Assembly: GCA_029287195.1 (NCBI GenBank)
Contig: JARFRN010000068.1
Location: 1-38,947, forward strand
From: Acidimicrobiia bacterium
GTDB taxonomy: Bacteria > Actinomycetota > Acidimicrobiia > Spongiisociales > UBA5794
Reading direction: 5' to 3'
DNA: 38,947 nucleotides
Under the pieces are notes generated by a model, which worked only from the letters and a program-made list of their open reading frames with translations, was not told the DNA's origin and did no database searches. Positions 1-9,221 of this stretch are shown one piece after another. Both the position numbers and the translations under genes were made by a program. The first letter of the stretch is position 1. Every line of letters starts with the position of its first letter.

Positions 1-51
1 ATGATGATGGTCTACATCGATCTCGTCGAACGAATACGGGAGACACACTGA
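1..51 (+). CDS. C-terminal end of an upstream gene (partial)
   Basis: An open frame runs from the first base to a TGA at 49-51 and encodes a short tail ending in VERIRETH. The rest of the gene lies outside the window, so no family can be named. It is followed by a strong hairpin at 73-107, which fits the end of a transcription unit. The three in-frame ATG codons at the edge are probably internal methionines rather than a start. Confidence 0.45.
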   Translation: MMMVYIDLVERIRETH

Positions 52-72
52 TGTATTCCGGACCCTGAGAAT

Positions 73-107
73 GGGACCGCACCCGTGAACTGCACGGTTG
101 CGGCCCC
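73..107 (+). terminator. Hairpin, probable terminator of the upstream gene
   Basis: Positions 73-87 (GGGACCGCACCCGTG) pair with 93-107 (CACGGTTGCGGCCCC) in 13 of 15 positions around a 5-nt loop. There is no T-tract, as is common for actinobacterial terminators. It lies between the upstream frame, which stops at 51, and the start of the scramblase-like gene at 128. Confidence 0.55.
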
Positions 108-127
108 ATGCCGTTACGCTCGATGCC

Positions 128-949
128 ATGAGCAATCGACCCGCACCCAATTGGCATCCCGATCCGTCCGGCAAACACGAGCTGCGCTACTGGGACGGGG
201 CCACATGGACGGATCGCGTAATGAGCCATGGCAAGGAATCCATCGATGCAGCCACCGGCACGCACATCCCGCTGGGCAAGCAATCGGCCGACAGAGTCCA
301 ACAACAGGTCGTCGAGCAGGCGGGAGTGTCGCCCGCCGGAGTCGGTGGAGGCTCGATCTTCTCCGAGCCGATTCTCGTGGTCAACCAGAAATGGAAGACC
401 ATCGAAGTCAACAGCGAGTACGCCGTCTATGACCAGAACGGCAAACAGATTGCGGCGGTACGTCAAGTGGGGCAGAGCACGTTCAAGAAGGCGCTCCGCA
501 TCATGGGCGACATCGACCAGTACCTGACTCACAAGCTCCAGATCGTCGATATGGCGGGCAATGTCCAGCTCACGCTGACTCGACCCCGCAAGTTCATCAA
601 GTCACGGGTCGAAATCGGGGACGGGGCGGGGCGGCCGATCGGCTCGGTCGTTCAGAAGAACATGATCGGCAAGATCAACTTCGGGCTCGAAGCGGGCGGA
701 ACGACGGTCGGTTCCATCAATGCGGAGAATTGGCGGGCGTGGAACTTTCGCATCGAGGATCACACGGGTAGCGAGGTAGCGCGAATCACAAAGACCTGGG
801 AGGGGCTCACCAAGACGATGTTCACCACTGCGGACAACTACGTGCTGCAGATCCATCGGCCACTGGAAGAACCGTTGCGATGCCTTGTGGTCGCGTCGGC
901 ACTTTCGGTCGATACCGCCCTCAAGCAGGACAGCCGCGGGCTCAGCTAA
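128..949 (+). CDS. DUF2510 plus phospholipid-scramblase-like (LURP-one) domain protein
   Basis: The N-terminus is a DUF2510 module, a short Trp-rich motif frequent in actinobacterial membrane-associated proteins (NWHPDPSGKHELRYWDG, residues about 7-30). After a linker, residues about 80-273 look like the phospholipid scramblase / LURP-one-related beta-barrel fold, with repeated short strands and the family-like tail ASALSVDTALKQDSRG. The ATG at 128 is preferred over the upstream frame start at 98 because the DUF2510 motif begins right after it; no clear Shine-Dalgarno is visible. Proteins of this fold are proposed to bind lipids or membranes, and true scramblase activity in bacteria is not established. 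It converges on the beta-helix gene. Confidence 0.75.
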   Translation: MSNRPAPNWHPDPSGKHELRYWDGATWTDRVMSHGKESIDAATGTHIPLGKQSADRVQQQVVEQAGVSPAGVGGGSIFSEPILVVNQKWKTIEVNSEYAVYDQNGKQIAAVRQVGQSTFKKALRIMGDIDQYLTHKLQIVDMAGNVQLTLTRPRKFIKSRVEIGDGAGRPIGSVVQKNMIGKINFGLEAGGTTVGSINAENWRAWNFRIEDHTGSEVARITKTWEGLTKTMFTTADNYVLQIHRPLEEPLRCLVVASALSVDTALKQDSRGLS

Positions 950-980
950 TTGCGCTCGTTGCCGATCAAGCACGAGACGG

Positions 981-3956
981 TCAGCCGTCGAGTCGAATCG
1001 CGGTACCGTCGGCGAATTCGACCTCGATAACCGACTCGCCCGGGACGACTTCGGGTCCGATACGGAACGCACCCACGGGGGTTGAGTCCTCGAGGTGCCG
1101 CAGCAACCCGTGCAGGTCGTGTGTAGCCATCTCGCTGGTTCTGTTGAGGGTTCCGGCCGAGTTGAGATCGGAATCGCCCCTCAACCGGTAGTCGCCGTTC
1201 TCGCGATCCACAAAGGCCCATCGCACGTTGGCCTTCTCCGCCCCATCTTCGAGATAGTCGAACGGATCCGGGCTGGGAACCTCGCGGTAGTTGCTGTCGA
1301 AGGTATCAGACTCGCCCCAATCTCCCCGGTAATCCTCGACACCGCCGAGATAGCTCCCGAGGAACAGATTGTTGATGTACGCCCGGCGAAAGAAGTCCAT
1401 GTGCCAGGTGTCGTACTCGACCCTGATGAAGTTCTCGGGGCCACCGGCCCCCCATGATCCGACGTCACCAAACCAGCCCGTCTCTGTGCCCCACTCACCG
1501 TCCGTAGTGTTGTTGATCAGCCAAGTCTGGTCCGAGTCCCATGTCAGAAGGTGGGCCTTCTTCCACTCAGGACCGGCCCGTAGGCCGGTGACCAGGTTGT
1601 TGGCGATCAGGTTGGGGCCCGGATTGGCCTCGACGCCGACCCCCCAGCCCCAGGGATCGATGATGCGGTTCCCGTCGACCCGGACCGCGTAGTTCTCCAC
1701 AGATAGGGTGATACCAGGTCCGCCCCCGATGACAGTGTTGTGCATGATCGAACTGCCGGTCATTCGGGAGAAGGTAATGCCGCCGACACTGCGCAATCGG
1801 TCGTAGCCTGCCCAGCCGGCGTTGATGATCGTGTTGTAGGTGACCGCCACGGGTGTCCGGCCCGGCGCCCAGTCGTTCAGAGTCTCCGGAGTAATCCGGG
1901 AACTGCTGCCTTCTGCGGCAATCCCGATCGACCCCGGGTCGACGATCCAGTTGTTGGTGACGACGATCGGAGCCAACCCTTGATCGCCTTCTACCGCTAT
2001 CTCGATGCCGACCGCCTCGCTGCCGGTCACGATGTTGCCCTCGACCACAACACCCTGGACGAAGGAACTGTCGCCGGGGTCGTCGTAACGCCGGCCGACC
2101 TGGATGAGTGCCTCATCCTCAGCCTGGGCACCGTGCCGGACATCAAACCCCTTGAATTCAACAAAATCGCCGAGGATCGAAACCGCCGGTCCGCTCCTTG
2201 CCGACATGTCGACCTCAGATTCGTTCGGGTCGGCATCATCCGGCATCCGCAAATACACAGTTGGGTGATAAGACGACGGGACCGGACCCAACACCATGAA
2301 CTCGGACACATACCGCTCAGCCTCCCCCTGAGGACGCCGCAGGCTCGCGGGCTTCTCCGCCGAGCTCACCGCCTCTCCGATCACCTCGGGGAAACCGACA
2401 CGGAACAGCGGCGGAGCGGCCTCCAGCGAAGGCTCCCTGGTGGTGTCCCATTGGAACACCAGGTGGTGCCAACCTTCGCGCATGACCACGTTGAGCCAGG
2501 TCTCCCCGAACGCTCCCAATCCCAGCTCGGGATGGGGAAGCTCGGCTTCCTCGTTGCCATGGTCCGCTCGAATGTTCCCGTCGAGCAACTCCCCGTCCAG
2601 CCACACCCGATACTCGTAGGATTGCTCACCCAGCGGCGACCCGGCTACCCGCCCGGCACGAAACGGGCCGGACACCTGAAGGTCGAAGTCATTGGTCCCG
2701 TACCACTCATAGTCCTCGGCCAATGCGGGGCGCCTCACGTAGACCCACGTAGACCCCCAGTAGACGCCGCCCTCGAAATCTTCGCCGAGTTCGGTGCCGA
2801 GATCGAGAAAACCCCCACCGTCGGTTTGCGCGACCTGCCAGATGTATCGGCTCGACCCGAAATCGAAGACGGTTCCCTCCCTAGCTCTGACATCACCGTC
2901 GAATCGGGGATCGACATACGACTCGCCACCCGTGGTCACGACGTACTCACCTGCGCTGAGATCCCACGGCGCACTCCGCTCCACGAGCGCCCTACCATCG
3001 ACCGACACCGTACCCGGCATGCTGGTGAAGGCATCTGCCGCGTAAACACCGCGCAGTCCCTCGACTGGAGTCCAGGCATTGTCCGGGAACAGATCATTTC
3101 CCGTAATCACGGGCATAGCCCCGGAAGCTCCCCGGATACCCTCGATACGAATGGGGGCTTCCGCGGTCCCGTCGGCCGTGATCTCGATGCTTTCGCGGTA
3201 CGTACCTGGGTAGACATGAATGGTGTCTCCCGGACCGGCTCGCCCCACAGCTTCGCCAATTGTCAACAGCGGACTGGCCCGGGAACCGCTGTTCTCGTCG
3301 GCGGCGTCCGGGTCTTGATTGTCCACCACGAGTGTTGGATTGCGAGTGATACGGACCGGGGCCGGCTCGGTGGCTCGCGGAATGGCCTCTGCACTCTCGC
3401 CGTCTTCAGGAGCCGTATAGAAGTAGTAGTTGGTGACTTCCCCGGCGGGCTTGCCAAACAACGTCATTGCGATTTCGTCGGCGGTATCGCCCGGTGCTCC
3501 GTGGATCAACTCGAGCGGGTAGTTGACTACCCACCACCCAGCCGGCTCGACGGTAACCCCGGTTTCGGGATCGTACGCAATCGACACGTGAACATCGGAG
3601 AGGAGCCGACGCTCGCCCGCATCGGTTACGACCTGCGCCGCAAGAACGCCGACACCGGGAAGCAGCGCCGAGGAGGGCAAGGCCAACGGGCGGCCATCGG
3701 CTTTCAGCGCCTCTGCCGCAGCCCGCGGAGGAGGCGGCTCGACAGGCGAAGGGACCGCACTGAGCTGAGGGACGGTGGTCGGAGTCACTTCGGCAGCTAC
3801 TGCTTCTCCCGCGGCTATCAGATCTGCGGGAAATTCGTACGGCTGGGTGGTGGCCGTCATCGCATCGCCCTGAGCGCATGCACTCGACACCAGCAGCAGC
3901 ACAAGCGCAGGCAAACCCGTTGTGCGGACCGAGGTCAACAGATCCTTCCTCTTCAC
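981..3956 (-). CDS. Large exported right-handed parallel beta-helix (pectate-lyase-like) protein
   Basis: This 991-aa protein begins with a basic/hydrophobic signal peptide (MKRKDLLTSV...LVLLLVSSAC). The VSSAC segment could be a weak lipobox, so it is either a lipoprotein or signal-peptidase-I cleaved. Residues about 205-260 hold the DUF1565-type opening of beta-helix proteins (LVVDNQDPDAADENSGS, then TIGEAVGRAGPGDTIHVYPG). From about residue 610 onward, Asn-rich coils such as NIVTG, NNWIV and HNTVIGG mark the stacked helix. An insert in the middle (about 300-570) looks like a separate beta domain. It is probably an extracellular carbohydrate-binding or carbohydrate-cleaving protein, but the substrate is unknown and catalytic residues were not identified. 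The start is GTG with no obvious ribosome-binding site. Confidence 0.75.
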   Translation of the reverse strand: MKRKDLLTSVRTTGLPALVLLLVSSACAQGDAMTATTQPYEFPADLIAAGEAVAAEVTPTTVPQLSAVPSPVEPPPPRAAAEALKADGRPLALPSSALLPGVGVLAAQVVTDAGERRLLSDVHVSIAYDPETGVTVEPAGWWVVNYPLELIHGAPGDTADEIAMTLFGKPAGEVTNYYFYTAPEDGESAEAIPRATEPAPVRITRNPTLVVDNQDPDAADENSGSRASPLLTIGEAVGRAGPGDTIHVYPGTYRESIEITADGTAEAPIRIEGIRGASGAMPVITGNDLFPDNAWTPVEGLRGVYAADAFTSMPGTVSVDGRALVERSAPWDLSAGEYVVTTGGESYVDPRFDGDVRAREGTVFDFGSSRYIWQVAQTDGGGFLDLGTELGEDFEGGVYWGSTWVYVRRPALAEDYEWYGTNDFDLQVSGPFRAGRVAGSPLGEQSYEYRVWLDGELLDGNIRADHGNEEAELPHPELGLGAFGETWLNVVMREGWHHLVFQWDTTREPSLEAAPPLFRVGFPEVIGEAVSSAEKPASLRRPQGEAERYVSEFMVLGPVPSSYHPTVYLRMPDDADPNESEVDMSARSGPAVSILGDFVEFKGFDVRHGAQAEDEALIQVGRRYDDPGDSSFVQGVVVEGNIVTGSEAVGIEIAVEGDQGLAPIVVTNNWIVDPGSIGIAAEGSSSRITPETLNDWAPGRTPVAVTYNTIINAGWAGYDRLRSVGGITFSRMTGSSIMHNTVIGGGPGITLSVENYAVRVDGNRIIDPWGWGVGVEANPGPNLIANNLVTGLRAGPEWKKAHLLTWDSDQTWLINNTTDGEWGTETGWFGDVGSWGAGGPENFIRVEYDTWHMDFFRRAYINNLFLGSYLGGVEDYRGDWGESDTFDSNYREVPSPDPFDYLEDGAEKANVRWAFVDRENGDYRLRGDSDLNSAGTLNRTSEMATHDLHGLLRHLEDSTPVGAFRIGPEVVPGESVIEVEFADGTAIRLDG

Positions 3957-4154
3957 AGGAGGAGATCGGCTTCCCGGCCCCCCTCCTTGAGGCTCCTGTT
4001 ACTTTCCCATCGGAGACGAGGCGGCCGCATATACCTGCGGGCACATTGGCAGGCTCTACCGAAGCTGCAGAGCCCTTTGCAGGGCCGGTGGGGGTGTTCC
4101 GTGTCGCAGCGCCCCAGGCGCCAAACCGCCCCGGCGGGGGACGAATAGACTTAC
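3957..4154. other. Intergenic region with two competing hairpins
   Basis: This gap separates the tryptophanase stop from the beta-helix start; both genes are on the minus strand. In the minus-strand RNA, GCCCT/AGGGC (72-76 with 81-85 of the 4000s) and GGCTCT/AGAGCC (4052-4057 with 4069-4074) share bases, so only one can form. It could be a terminator after tryptophanase or part of the 5' leader of the beta-helix gene. It matches no riboswitch class I know. Confidence 0.3.
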
Positions 4155-5531
4155 TCAGACGGGCTCGAATCTGGCTGTGAAATGGCGAAGCCAGGGGGCC
4201 TGTTCGACGATCCGGTAGCCGCCGATGTCGCCCGCTCCCATCGCAACGTCGATCACGACCTCAGCGACAAAATCGATGTGGCTCTGCGTGTAGGTGCGGC
4301 GGGGGATGGCGAGCCTGACCAACTCCATTGGCGCCGGGATCTCGGTGCCGTCAGGCTGCGGCTTGCCAAACATGACCGAACCGATCTCGACTCCACGTAC
4401 ACCGCCGTTGCGATACAGCTCCAGGGCCAGGGCTTGGGCTGGGTACTGCTCCGGCGGGATATGGGGCAGCAGTGCCTTGGCGTCGAGATAGACCGCGTGA
4501 CCGCCGGCCGGCCGCACGATGGGCACTCCGGCGTTGTACACCTTTTCGGCGAGATACTCCGTCGAGCGGATGCGATACCGTAGATAGTTCTCGTCGAGAA
4601 CCTCGGTGAGACCTATCGCGATCGCTTCGAGGTCGTAGCCGGCCAGGCCTCCGTAGGTAGGAAAACCCTCGGTGAGGATGAGAAGGTTGCGGCACTTTGC
4701 GGCCAACTCAGCATCGTTCAACGCAACAAAGCCACCTATGTAGGCCAAGCCGTCCTTCTTGGCAGACATCGTGCACCCATCGGCCAGACTGAACATCTCC
4801 TGGGCGATCTCGCGTGGCGTCTTGTCTGCGTATCCATCCTCCCGCAGCTTGATGAACCAGGCGTTCTCAGCGAAGCGGCACGCATCGAGGATCAGCGGCA
4901 GCCCGAACTCGTCGCAAACCGCTCGTGCTTCCCGCAAATTCTGCATCGAGACTGGTTGGCCGCCTCCTGAGTTGTTGGTGACCGTCACCATCACCAGTGG
5001 AATGCGACCCACGCCGACCTCCTCGACGGTGGCTCGCAAGGCGGCGATATCGACGTTGCCCTTGAAGGGCAGCAGCGCCGCCGGATCGGTCCCGGCCGCA
5101 ATGACGAGGTCCCGCGCCTCGGCCCCCTGGTACTCGACGTTGGCACGGGTAGTGTCGAAATGCGTGTTGGAGGGAACGACGTCACCATCACTCACGGCAT
5201 TCGCAAAGAGAATCCGCTCGGCCGCCCGACCTTGGTGGGTCGGGATCACCTCGGCGTAGCCGGTGAGGTCCCGCACCGTATTCTCGAAGCGGAAGAAAGA
5301 TCGCGCCCCGGCGTAGGACTCATCGCCGATCATCATGCCGGCCCACTGCTTGGCCGACATGGCACCCGTCCCGCTATCTGTCAGAAGGTCGATTATCACC
5401 TCGTCGGCGTGAAGCCCGAACAGGTTGTACCCGGCGCGCTGCAACGCCGCCTCGCGCTCTTCCATGGTCGGAAGGTCGATTGCCTGAACGCTCTTGATCC
5501 GGAACGGCTCGATGATGCTGCGATGCGGCAT
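4155..5531 (-). CDS. tnaA: Tryptophanase (tryptophan indole-lyase)
   Basis: This is a PLP-dependent beta-eliminating lyase of the tryptophanase / tyrosine phenol-lyase family, which splits Trp to indole, pyruvate and ammonia. At 458 aa it is full length. Landmarks are IDLLTDSGTGAMS near residue 50, PTHQGR near 98, DACRFAENA near 218 and the PLP lysine in TMSAKKDG (258/259). Three substrate-pocket positions match tryptophanase rather than tyrosine phenol-lyase, comparing with remembered E. coli TnaA and Citrobacter Tpl sequences: Asp in HFDTTR (Tpl has Thr), Ile in GVEIGS (Tpl has Arg) and His in LRHFTARF (Tpl has Phe). The start has a GGGAG ribosome-binding site. No tnaC-like leader or tnaB permease is visible. 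Confidence 0.9.
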   Translation of the reverse strand: MPHRSIIEPFRIKSVQAIDLPTMEEREAALQRAGYNLFGLHADEVIIDLLTDSGTGAMSAKQWAGMMIGDESYAGARSFFRFENTVRDLTGYAEVIPTHQGRAAERILFANAVSDGDVVPSNTHFDTTRANVEYQGAEARDLVIAAGTDPAALLPFKGNVDIAALRATVEEVGVGRIPLVMVTVTNNSGGGQPVSMQNLREARAVCDEFGLPLILDACRFAENAWFIKLREDGYADKTPREIAQEMFSLADGCTMSAKKDGLAYIGGFVALNDAELAAKCRNLLILTEGFPTYGGLAGYDLEAIAIGLTEVLDENYLRYRIRSTEYLAEKVYNAGVPIVRPAGGHAVYLDAKALLPHIPPEQYPAQALALELYRNGGVRGVEIGSVMFGKPQPDGTEIPAPMELVRLAIPRRTYTQSHIDFVAEVVIDVAMGAGDIGGYRIVEQAPWLRHFTARFEPV

Positions 5532-5685
5532 GACACTCCCTGGGTTGACAATCGAATCTTCTCACAATCGGCAGCGACACCCGGGCCGGCAACTCCGGAG
5601 GTGTCGAGGGCTGCGCCTGCCCGATGTGGAAGGCCGAGACCGAGGAAGTGAATCTCGAACCCAGCCGCAGATGCCAGACCGAAGC

Positions 5686-7326
5686 TCAGGCGCTTTCCGC
5701 CCCGGCAGCGTCCTGCAAACCGAGGTCGTCGATCGCCATCTCCCGCATCCGGAATTTCTGCACCTTGCCGGTAACCGTCATCGGAAACTCGTCGACGAAC
5801 CTCATGTAGCGCGGCACCTTGAAATGAGCGATCCTGCCTTTGCAGTACTCGGTAAGTTCTCCAACGGTGAGTTCGGACCCCTCCCGCAGCATCACCCAGG
5901 CCATGATCTCTTCACCGAACTTGACGTCGGGCACACCGATGACCTGGGCGTCGGCCACGTCGGGATGGGTGTAGAGGAACTCCTCGATCTCTCGTGGGTA
6001 CACGTTTTCGCCACCGCGGATGATCATGTCCTTGATCCGGCCCACAATATTGACGTAACCCGCACCATCCATCGTTGCCAGGTCTCCGGTGTGCATCCAG
6101 CCGTCGGCATCGACGGCCTCGGCGGTTCGCTCCGCGTCGTTCCAGTAGCCGAGCATCACCGAATATCCTCGAGTGCAGAGCTCGCCGGATTCGCCCCGTT
6201 CCAGGGTGCGGCCGCTCTCCGGATCAACGATCTTGACCTCGACGTGGGGATGGATCCGACCAACAGTGGACACTCGCCGCTCTATGTCATCGTCGGGAGC
6301 CGTCTGAGTCGACACGGGCGATGTTTCGGTCATGCCGTACGCGATCGTCACTTCCGTCATGTTGAAGTCGGAGATCACCCGTTTCATCACCTCGACCGGG
6401 CACGGCGACCCGGCCATGATGCCGGTTCGCAGCGAGGACAAGTCGTACAAACCAACATCGGGGTGTTCCAGCGCAGCAATGAACATGGTGGGTACGCCGT
6501 AGAGGCTGGTGCAGCGCTCGGCACCGACCGTCTCGAGCACCGCGTCTGGGAGAAACCTCGCTCCGGGCACCACGATCGTTGCGCCGTGTGTCGTGCAGGC
6601 GAGATTGCCCAGCACCATGCCGAAGCAGTGGTAGAACGGAACCGGGATACACACCCGATCGGCTGCGGTGTAGCGACACATCTCTCCCACAAAGAAGCCG
6701 TTGTTGAGAATGTTGACGTGACTGAGTGTCGCCCCCTTGGGAAAACCCGTCGTGCCCGACGTGTACTGGATGTTGATGGGGTCGTCGGGATCGAGTCCGG
6801 CCGACACGTCCTCGAGTCGATCCGGCGTTACCTGTCGGCCGGCGGCAAGCAACTCGTCCCAGTCGATGGACTCGAAAAAGATCGTGCGCTCGAGGGACGG
6901 CACCCTGGGCGCAACTTCCGCGATCATCTTGCGGTAGTTGCTCGTCAAGAACTCCGGCGCTGAGAACAAGAAGCGGCATCCGGACTGGTTTAGGGCATAC
7001 TCGAGTTCACTGGTGCGGTAGGCCGGATTGATGTTCACCAGGATTGCCCCGACGCGGGCGGTGGCGTATTGGATCAACACCCACTCAGCGTTGTTGGGAC
7101 TCCAGATACCTACCCGATCACCCGGCTCCACACCAAGCCCCAGCAGGCCCCGAGCCACCCTGGCGACTTCGGCGGAGAACTCGGAGTAGGTCAATCGGAC
7201 GTCCTGGAAAGGAACCACGAGCGCGTCTTCGTTCGGATACGTGGCTGTGATTCTGGCGAGGTTCTCTCCAATGGTTTCGTGAAGCAATGGGACGTCGGTG
7301 GGTCCGGCGTCGTGAGCGAGAGCCAT
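5686..7326 (-). CDS. AMP-forming acyl-CoA synthetase (ACSF2/FadD-like)
   Basis: A member of the ANL superfamily that activates a carboxylic acid with ATP and CoA through an acyl-AMP. Visible motifs are the P-loop-like [12 protein letters not shown] (about residue 185), [11 protein letters not shown], the GYWND region and the C-terminal hinge [20 protein letters not shown] ending near the catalytic-lysine segment [12 protein letters not shown]. The ATG at 7326 is chosen over the longer frame (7383) because AAGGAG lies 7 nt upstream. The [17 protein letters not shown] segment resembles the medium/long-chain ACSF2 group, so a fatty or aromatic acid is likely. It stands alone after tryptophanase with a ~150 nt gap. 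The exact substrate cannot be told from sequence. Confidence 0.87.
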   Translation of the reverse strand: MALAHDAGPTDVPLLHETIGENLARITATYPNEDALVVPFQDVRLTYSEFSAEVARVARGLLGLGVEPGDRVGIWSPNNAEWVLIQYATARVGAILVNINPAYRTSELEYALNQSGCRFLFSAPEFLTSNYRKMIAEVAPRVPSLERTIFFESIDWDELLAAGRQVTPDRLEDVSAGLDPDDPINIQYTSGTTGFPKGATLSHVNILNNGFFVGEMCRYTAADRVCIPVPFYHCFGMVLGNLACTTHGATIVVPGARFLPDAVLETVGAERCTSLYGVPTMFIAALEHPDVGLYDLSSLRTGIMAGSPCPVEVMKRVISDFNMTEVTIAYGMTETSPVSTQTAPDDDIERRVSTVGRIHPHVEVKIVDPESGRTLERGESGELCTRGYSVMLGYWNDAERTAEAVDADGWMHTGDLATMDGAGYVNIVGRIKDMIIRGGENVYPREIEEFLYTHPDVADAQVIGVPDVKFGEEIMAWVMLREGSELTVGELTEYCKGRIAHFKVPRYMRFVDEFPMTVTGKVQKFRMREMAIDDLGLQDAAGAESA

Positions 7327-7472
7327 GAACACTCCTTCAGGGACGCAACATCTCGACGCTACATCTTCTGAGGCCCTTCGCAACAGCGGCCAACCGGCCC
7401 GATCTTGGTGACGTCTGGCTTACCTGAGACCCCTATAGGGGCCTGAAATACGCCAGGCAGAGCAGAGCCACC

Positions 7473-8195
7473 TCAGCCGTGTTGGAGTTCAATATCGTGG
7501 CTGCCGCAGGTGCGACAACGGAGGCGGGGACCGCCGGCGGGTGCCCTGGGAACGGCTGTGGAGGTAGGGACGGATGCCATCTGGGGTTGGATTTCGACCG
7601 TACCGCGCTCCATTTGCGCTGTTGGAGCCATGGCCCGACCGCTCTCCCCCATGTCGGCACCGCAGCTCGCGCACACATCAACCGAGTGGTGCTGGGTTAC
7701 GCCGCAACGAGGACAGTCGGTCCATTCGCCGTCCGAGTTCTCCTCCATGGGGCCGAACGGATTCGTTGGAATGTCGGATTGTCCGAATTCCGAAGGCGGA
7801 CCGTGCAGGAACGCCGGTTCGAGCGGTTCGCTTGGGACCAGACTCCTGGCGTAGGTCGTGTGTGGGCGAACATCGCCGATGGCGTCGATGTCGAATAGCC
7901 CAAAGCCGCGACTCTCCCCGAGCGACTTCGCTCCATCGGTGAACCCGGTGACTGAGAAGAGCAAGCGGCGCACCGGCTCCCCGTCGGTGGCTTTGAGCAT
8001 GGCGAGGATCGCCGATGGTGTGATGGCCACCCGGTCGAACTTGATCCGCGTCACCAACCCGGCGCTACGCAGTTCGATGATGCCGTCCGCCGGTTCGGTG
8101 ACCTTCTCGGGCACTGCACCCAGGAAGGTCAGCCAGCGTTGCGCAACGTGATAGGCCTCGGCAAGGCTGACTGTTGGAGTGCGATATCGGTCCAT
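7473..8195 (-). CDS. Zinc-ribbon protein with degenerate Mrr-like N-terminal domain
   Basis: A 240-aa protein of unknown function. The first ~110 residues have an alternating strand/helix pattern (IIELRSAGLVTRIKF, RRLLFSVTGFTDGAKSLGES, GFGLFDID) reminiscent of the Mrr/type IV restriction-endonuclease fold, but I do not see an intact PD-(D/E)xK catalytic set. It may be a non-catalytic relative. Residues 161-178 form a clean CxxC-x10-CxxC zinc ribbon (CPRCG...CASCG). A second CxxC (CRTCGSHDIE) lies 10 residues from the C-terminus, without a partner pair. The ATG at 8195 has a GAGG motif upstream. It stands alone, so the context gives no role. Confidence 0.6.
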   Translation of the reverse strand: MDRYRTPTVSLAEAYHVAQRWLTFLGAVPEKVTEPADGIIELRSAGLVTRIKFDRVAITPSAILAMLKATDGEPVRRLLFSVTGFTDGAKSLGESRGFGLFDIDAIGDVRPHTTYARSLVPSEPLEPAFLHGPPSEFGQSDIPTNPFGPMEENSDGEWTDCPRCGVTQHHSVDVCASCGADMGESGRAMAPTAQMERGTVEIQPQMASVPTSTAVPRAPAGGPRLRCRTCGSHDIELQHG

Positions 8196-8327
8196 GAATA
8201 CCTCAGGGGCGGCGGTGCAGCTACAGGATATCGGCTGGTATAGGCCACAACCTAAGCACAGCCATACCCGTCGATGACGCGCTGATAGCCGGCGACGTCG
8301 TCAATTCAGCGCTGGACCGGAGAGATT

Positions 8328-9221
8328 TCAGCCCCTTTGCCGAGGGACCGAGTGATCCCAATCCGCCAGCAGCGTCCGCAGCGCCGCAACAAAGGCCAGC
8401 GGCCGGTCGAGAATGAGATGGTGGTGTGCTTCGGGGATCGTCACCACCGGCGCGCTGCAATCCATCAGCTCGTACATGTAGTCGGCGGTGTCTGGGGGTA
8501 CTGTCACCGAGTGCTCGCCGCGGAACATAGCAACGCGGCATTTGACGCTGGCGAGTTGGTCCCGCAGCGACACCAACGTGTGTTTGAAGAGCCCTGGGTC
8601 GAACTTCCAAGTCCAGCCTGCGTTGGTCTCGTGCAGCGAGTTGCGTGCGATGTGGTCGATGATGAAGTCGTGCTCACACGGCTGTGGCGGAATGAGCCGG
8701 AAGTGACCAAGGGCGGTCGCTAGATCTGGGTAGACCCCCGGTTTGCGGAACGCCCGGCCTCGTGCTCCCTCCTCAGACTCCGGGTCGGGCCGGCGCACCG
8801 GGGTGTCGACGATCACAGCTCCCCGCAGACGTTCACCGTGCTCGGATGCGATCTGGATGGTGACCATCCCACCCAGGCTGTGCCCCACAACAACGGGAGG
8901 CCCGGGGAACCTGGAGTGATCCGCAACGGCCATAACCTCATCCGCCCAGGCCTGGTGCGAGTAATCGGTGCGCCGGCCGCTGTCGCCGTGGCCGGACAAG
9001 TCGAGCGCAACAACGTGCCAGTTCTCTGCGAACATCGGGGCAAGGAAGGTCCACCAGTGAGCATGGGCCGCGCCACCGTGCACCAGCACCAAACCGGGTT
9101 GGGTGCGGTCGCCCCACTCGAGATAGTGGATCGGCACACCATCGACTTCGATGACCGCCTCGTCATATGGCGTCGCCAAGGCCCGGTAGAACCACTCCGG
9201 TACCGGGCGGCTATCGGCCAT
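8328..9221 (-). CDS. Alpha/beta hydrolase
   Basis: A typical alpha/beta hydrolase of 297 aa. The oxyanion-hole HGG segment is LVLVHGGAAHAHWW, the nucleophile elbow is VVGHSLGGM (Ser near residue 120), and the late catalytic His sits in EAHHHLIL. The acid is probably in MFRGEHS. The frame could start at a TTG (9236), but the ATG at 9221 is preferred. It overlaps the end of the upstream aminotransferase gene by 11 nt, so the two are probably one operon. The substrate is unknown; an ester, lactone or C-C bond hydrolase is possible. Confidence 0.85.
   Translation of the reverse strand: MADSRPVPEWFYRALATPYDEAVIEVDGVPIHYLEWGDRTQPGLVLVHGGAAHAHWWTFLAPMFAENWHVVALDLSGHGDSGRRTDYSHQAWADEVMAVADHSRFPGPPVVVGHSLGGMVTIQIASEHGERLRGAVIVDTPVRRPDPESEEGARGRAFRKPGVYPDLATALGHFRLIPPQPCEHDFIIDHIARNSLHETNAGWTWKFDPGLFKHTLVSLRDQLASVKCRVAMFRGEHSVTVPPDTADYMYELMDCSAPVVTIPEAHHHLILDRPLAFVAALRTLLADWDHSVPRQRG

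Noticed and set aside
1740-4148. 802-aa plus-strand ORF opposite the beta-helix gene
   Set aside because: Its translation is Arg/Pro/His-rich without any domain and lies antisense to a gene with a signal peptide and clear repeats. It is a shadow of the GC-rich opposite strand.
5494-6963. 489-aa plus-strand ORF
   Set aside because: It runs antisense to tryptophanase and the acyl-CoA synthetase, both unmistakable. It has no motif and typical shadow composition.
7430-7441. CCCCTATAGGGG palindrome downstream of the zinc-ribbon gene
   Set aside because: A 12-bp palindrome with a minimal loop is a poor terminator, has no T-tract, and no second copy suggests an operator. It may be chance.
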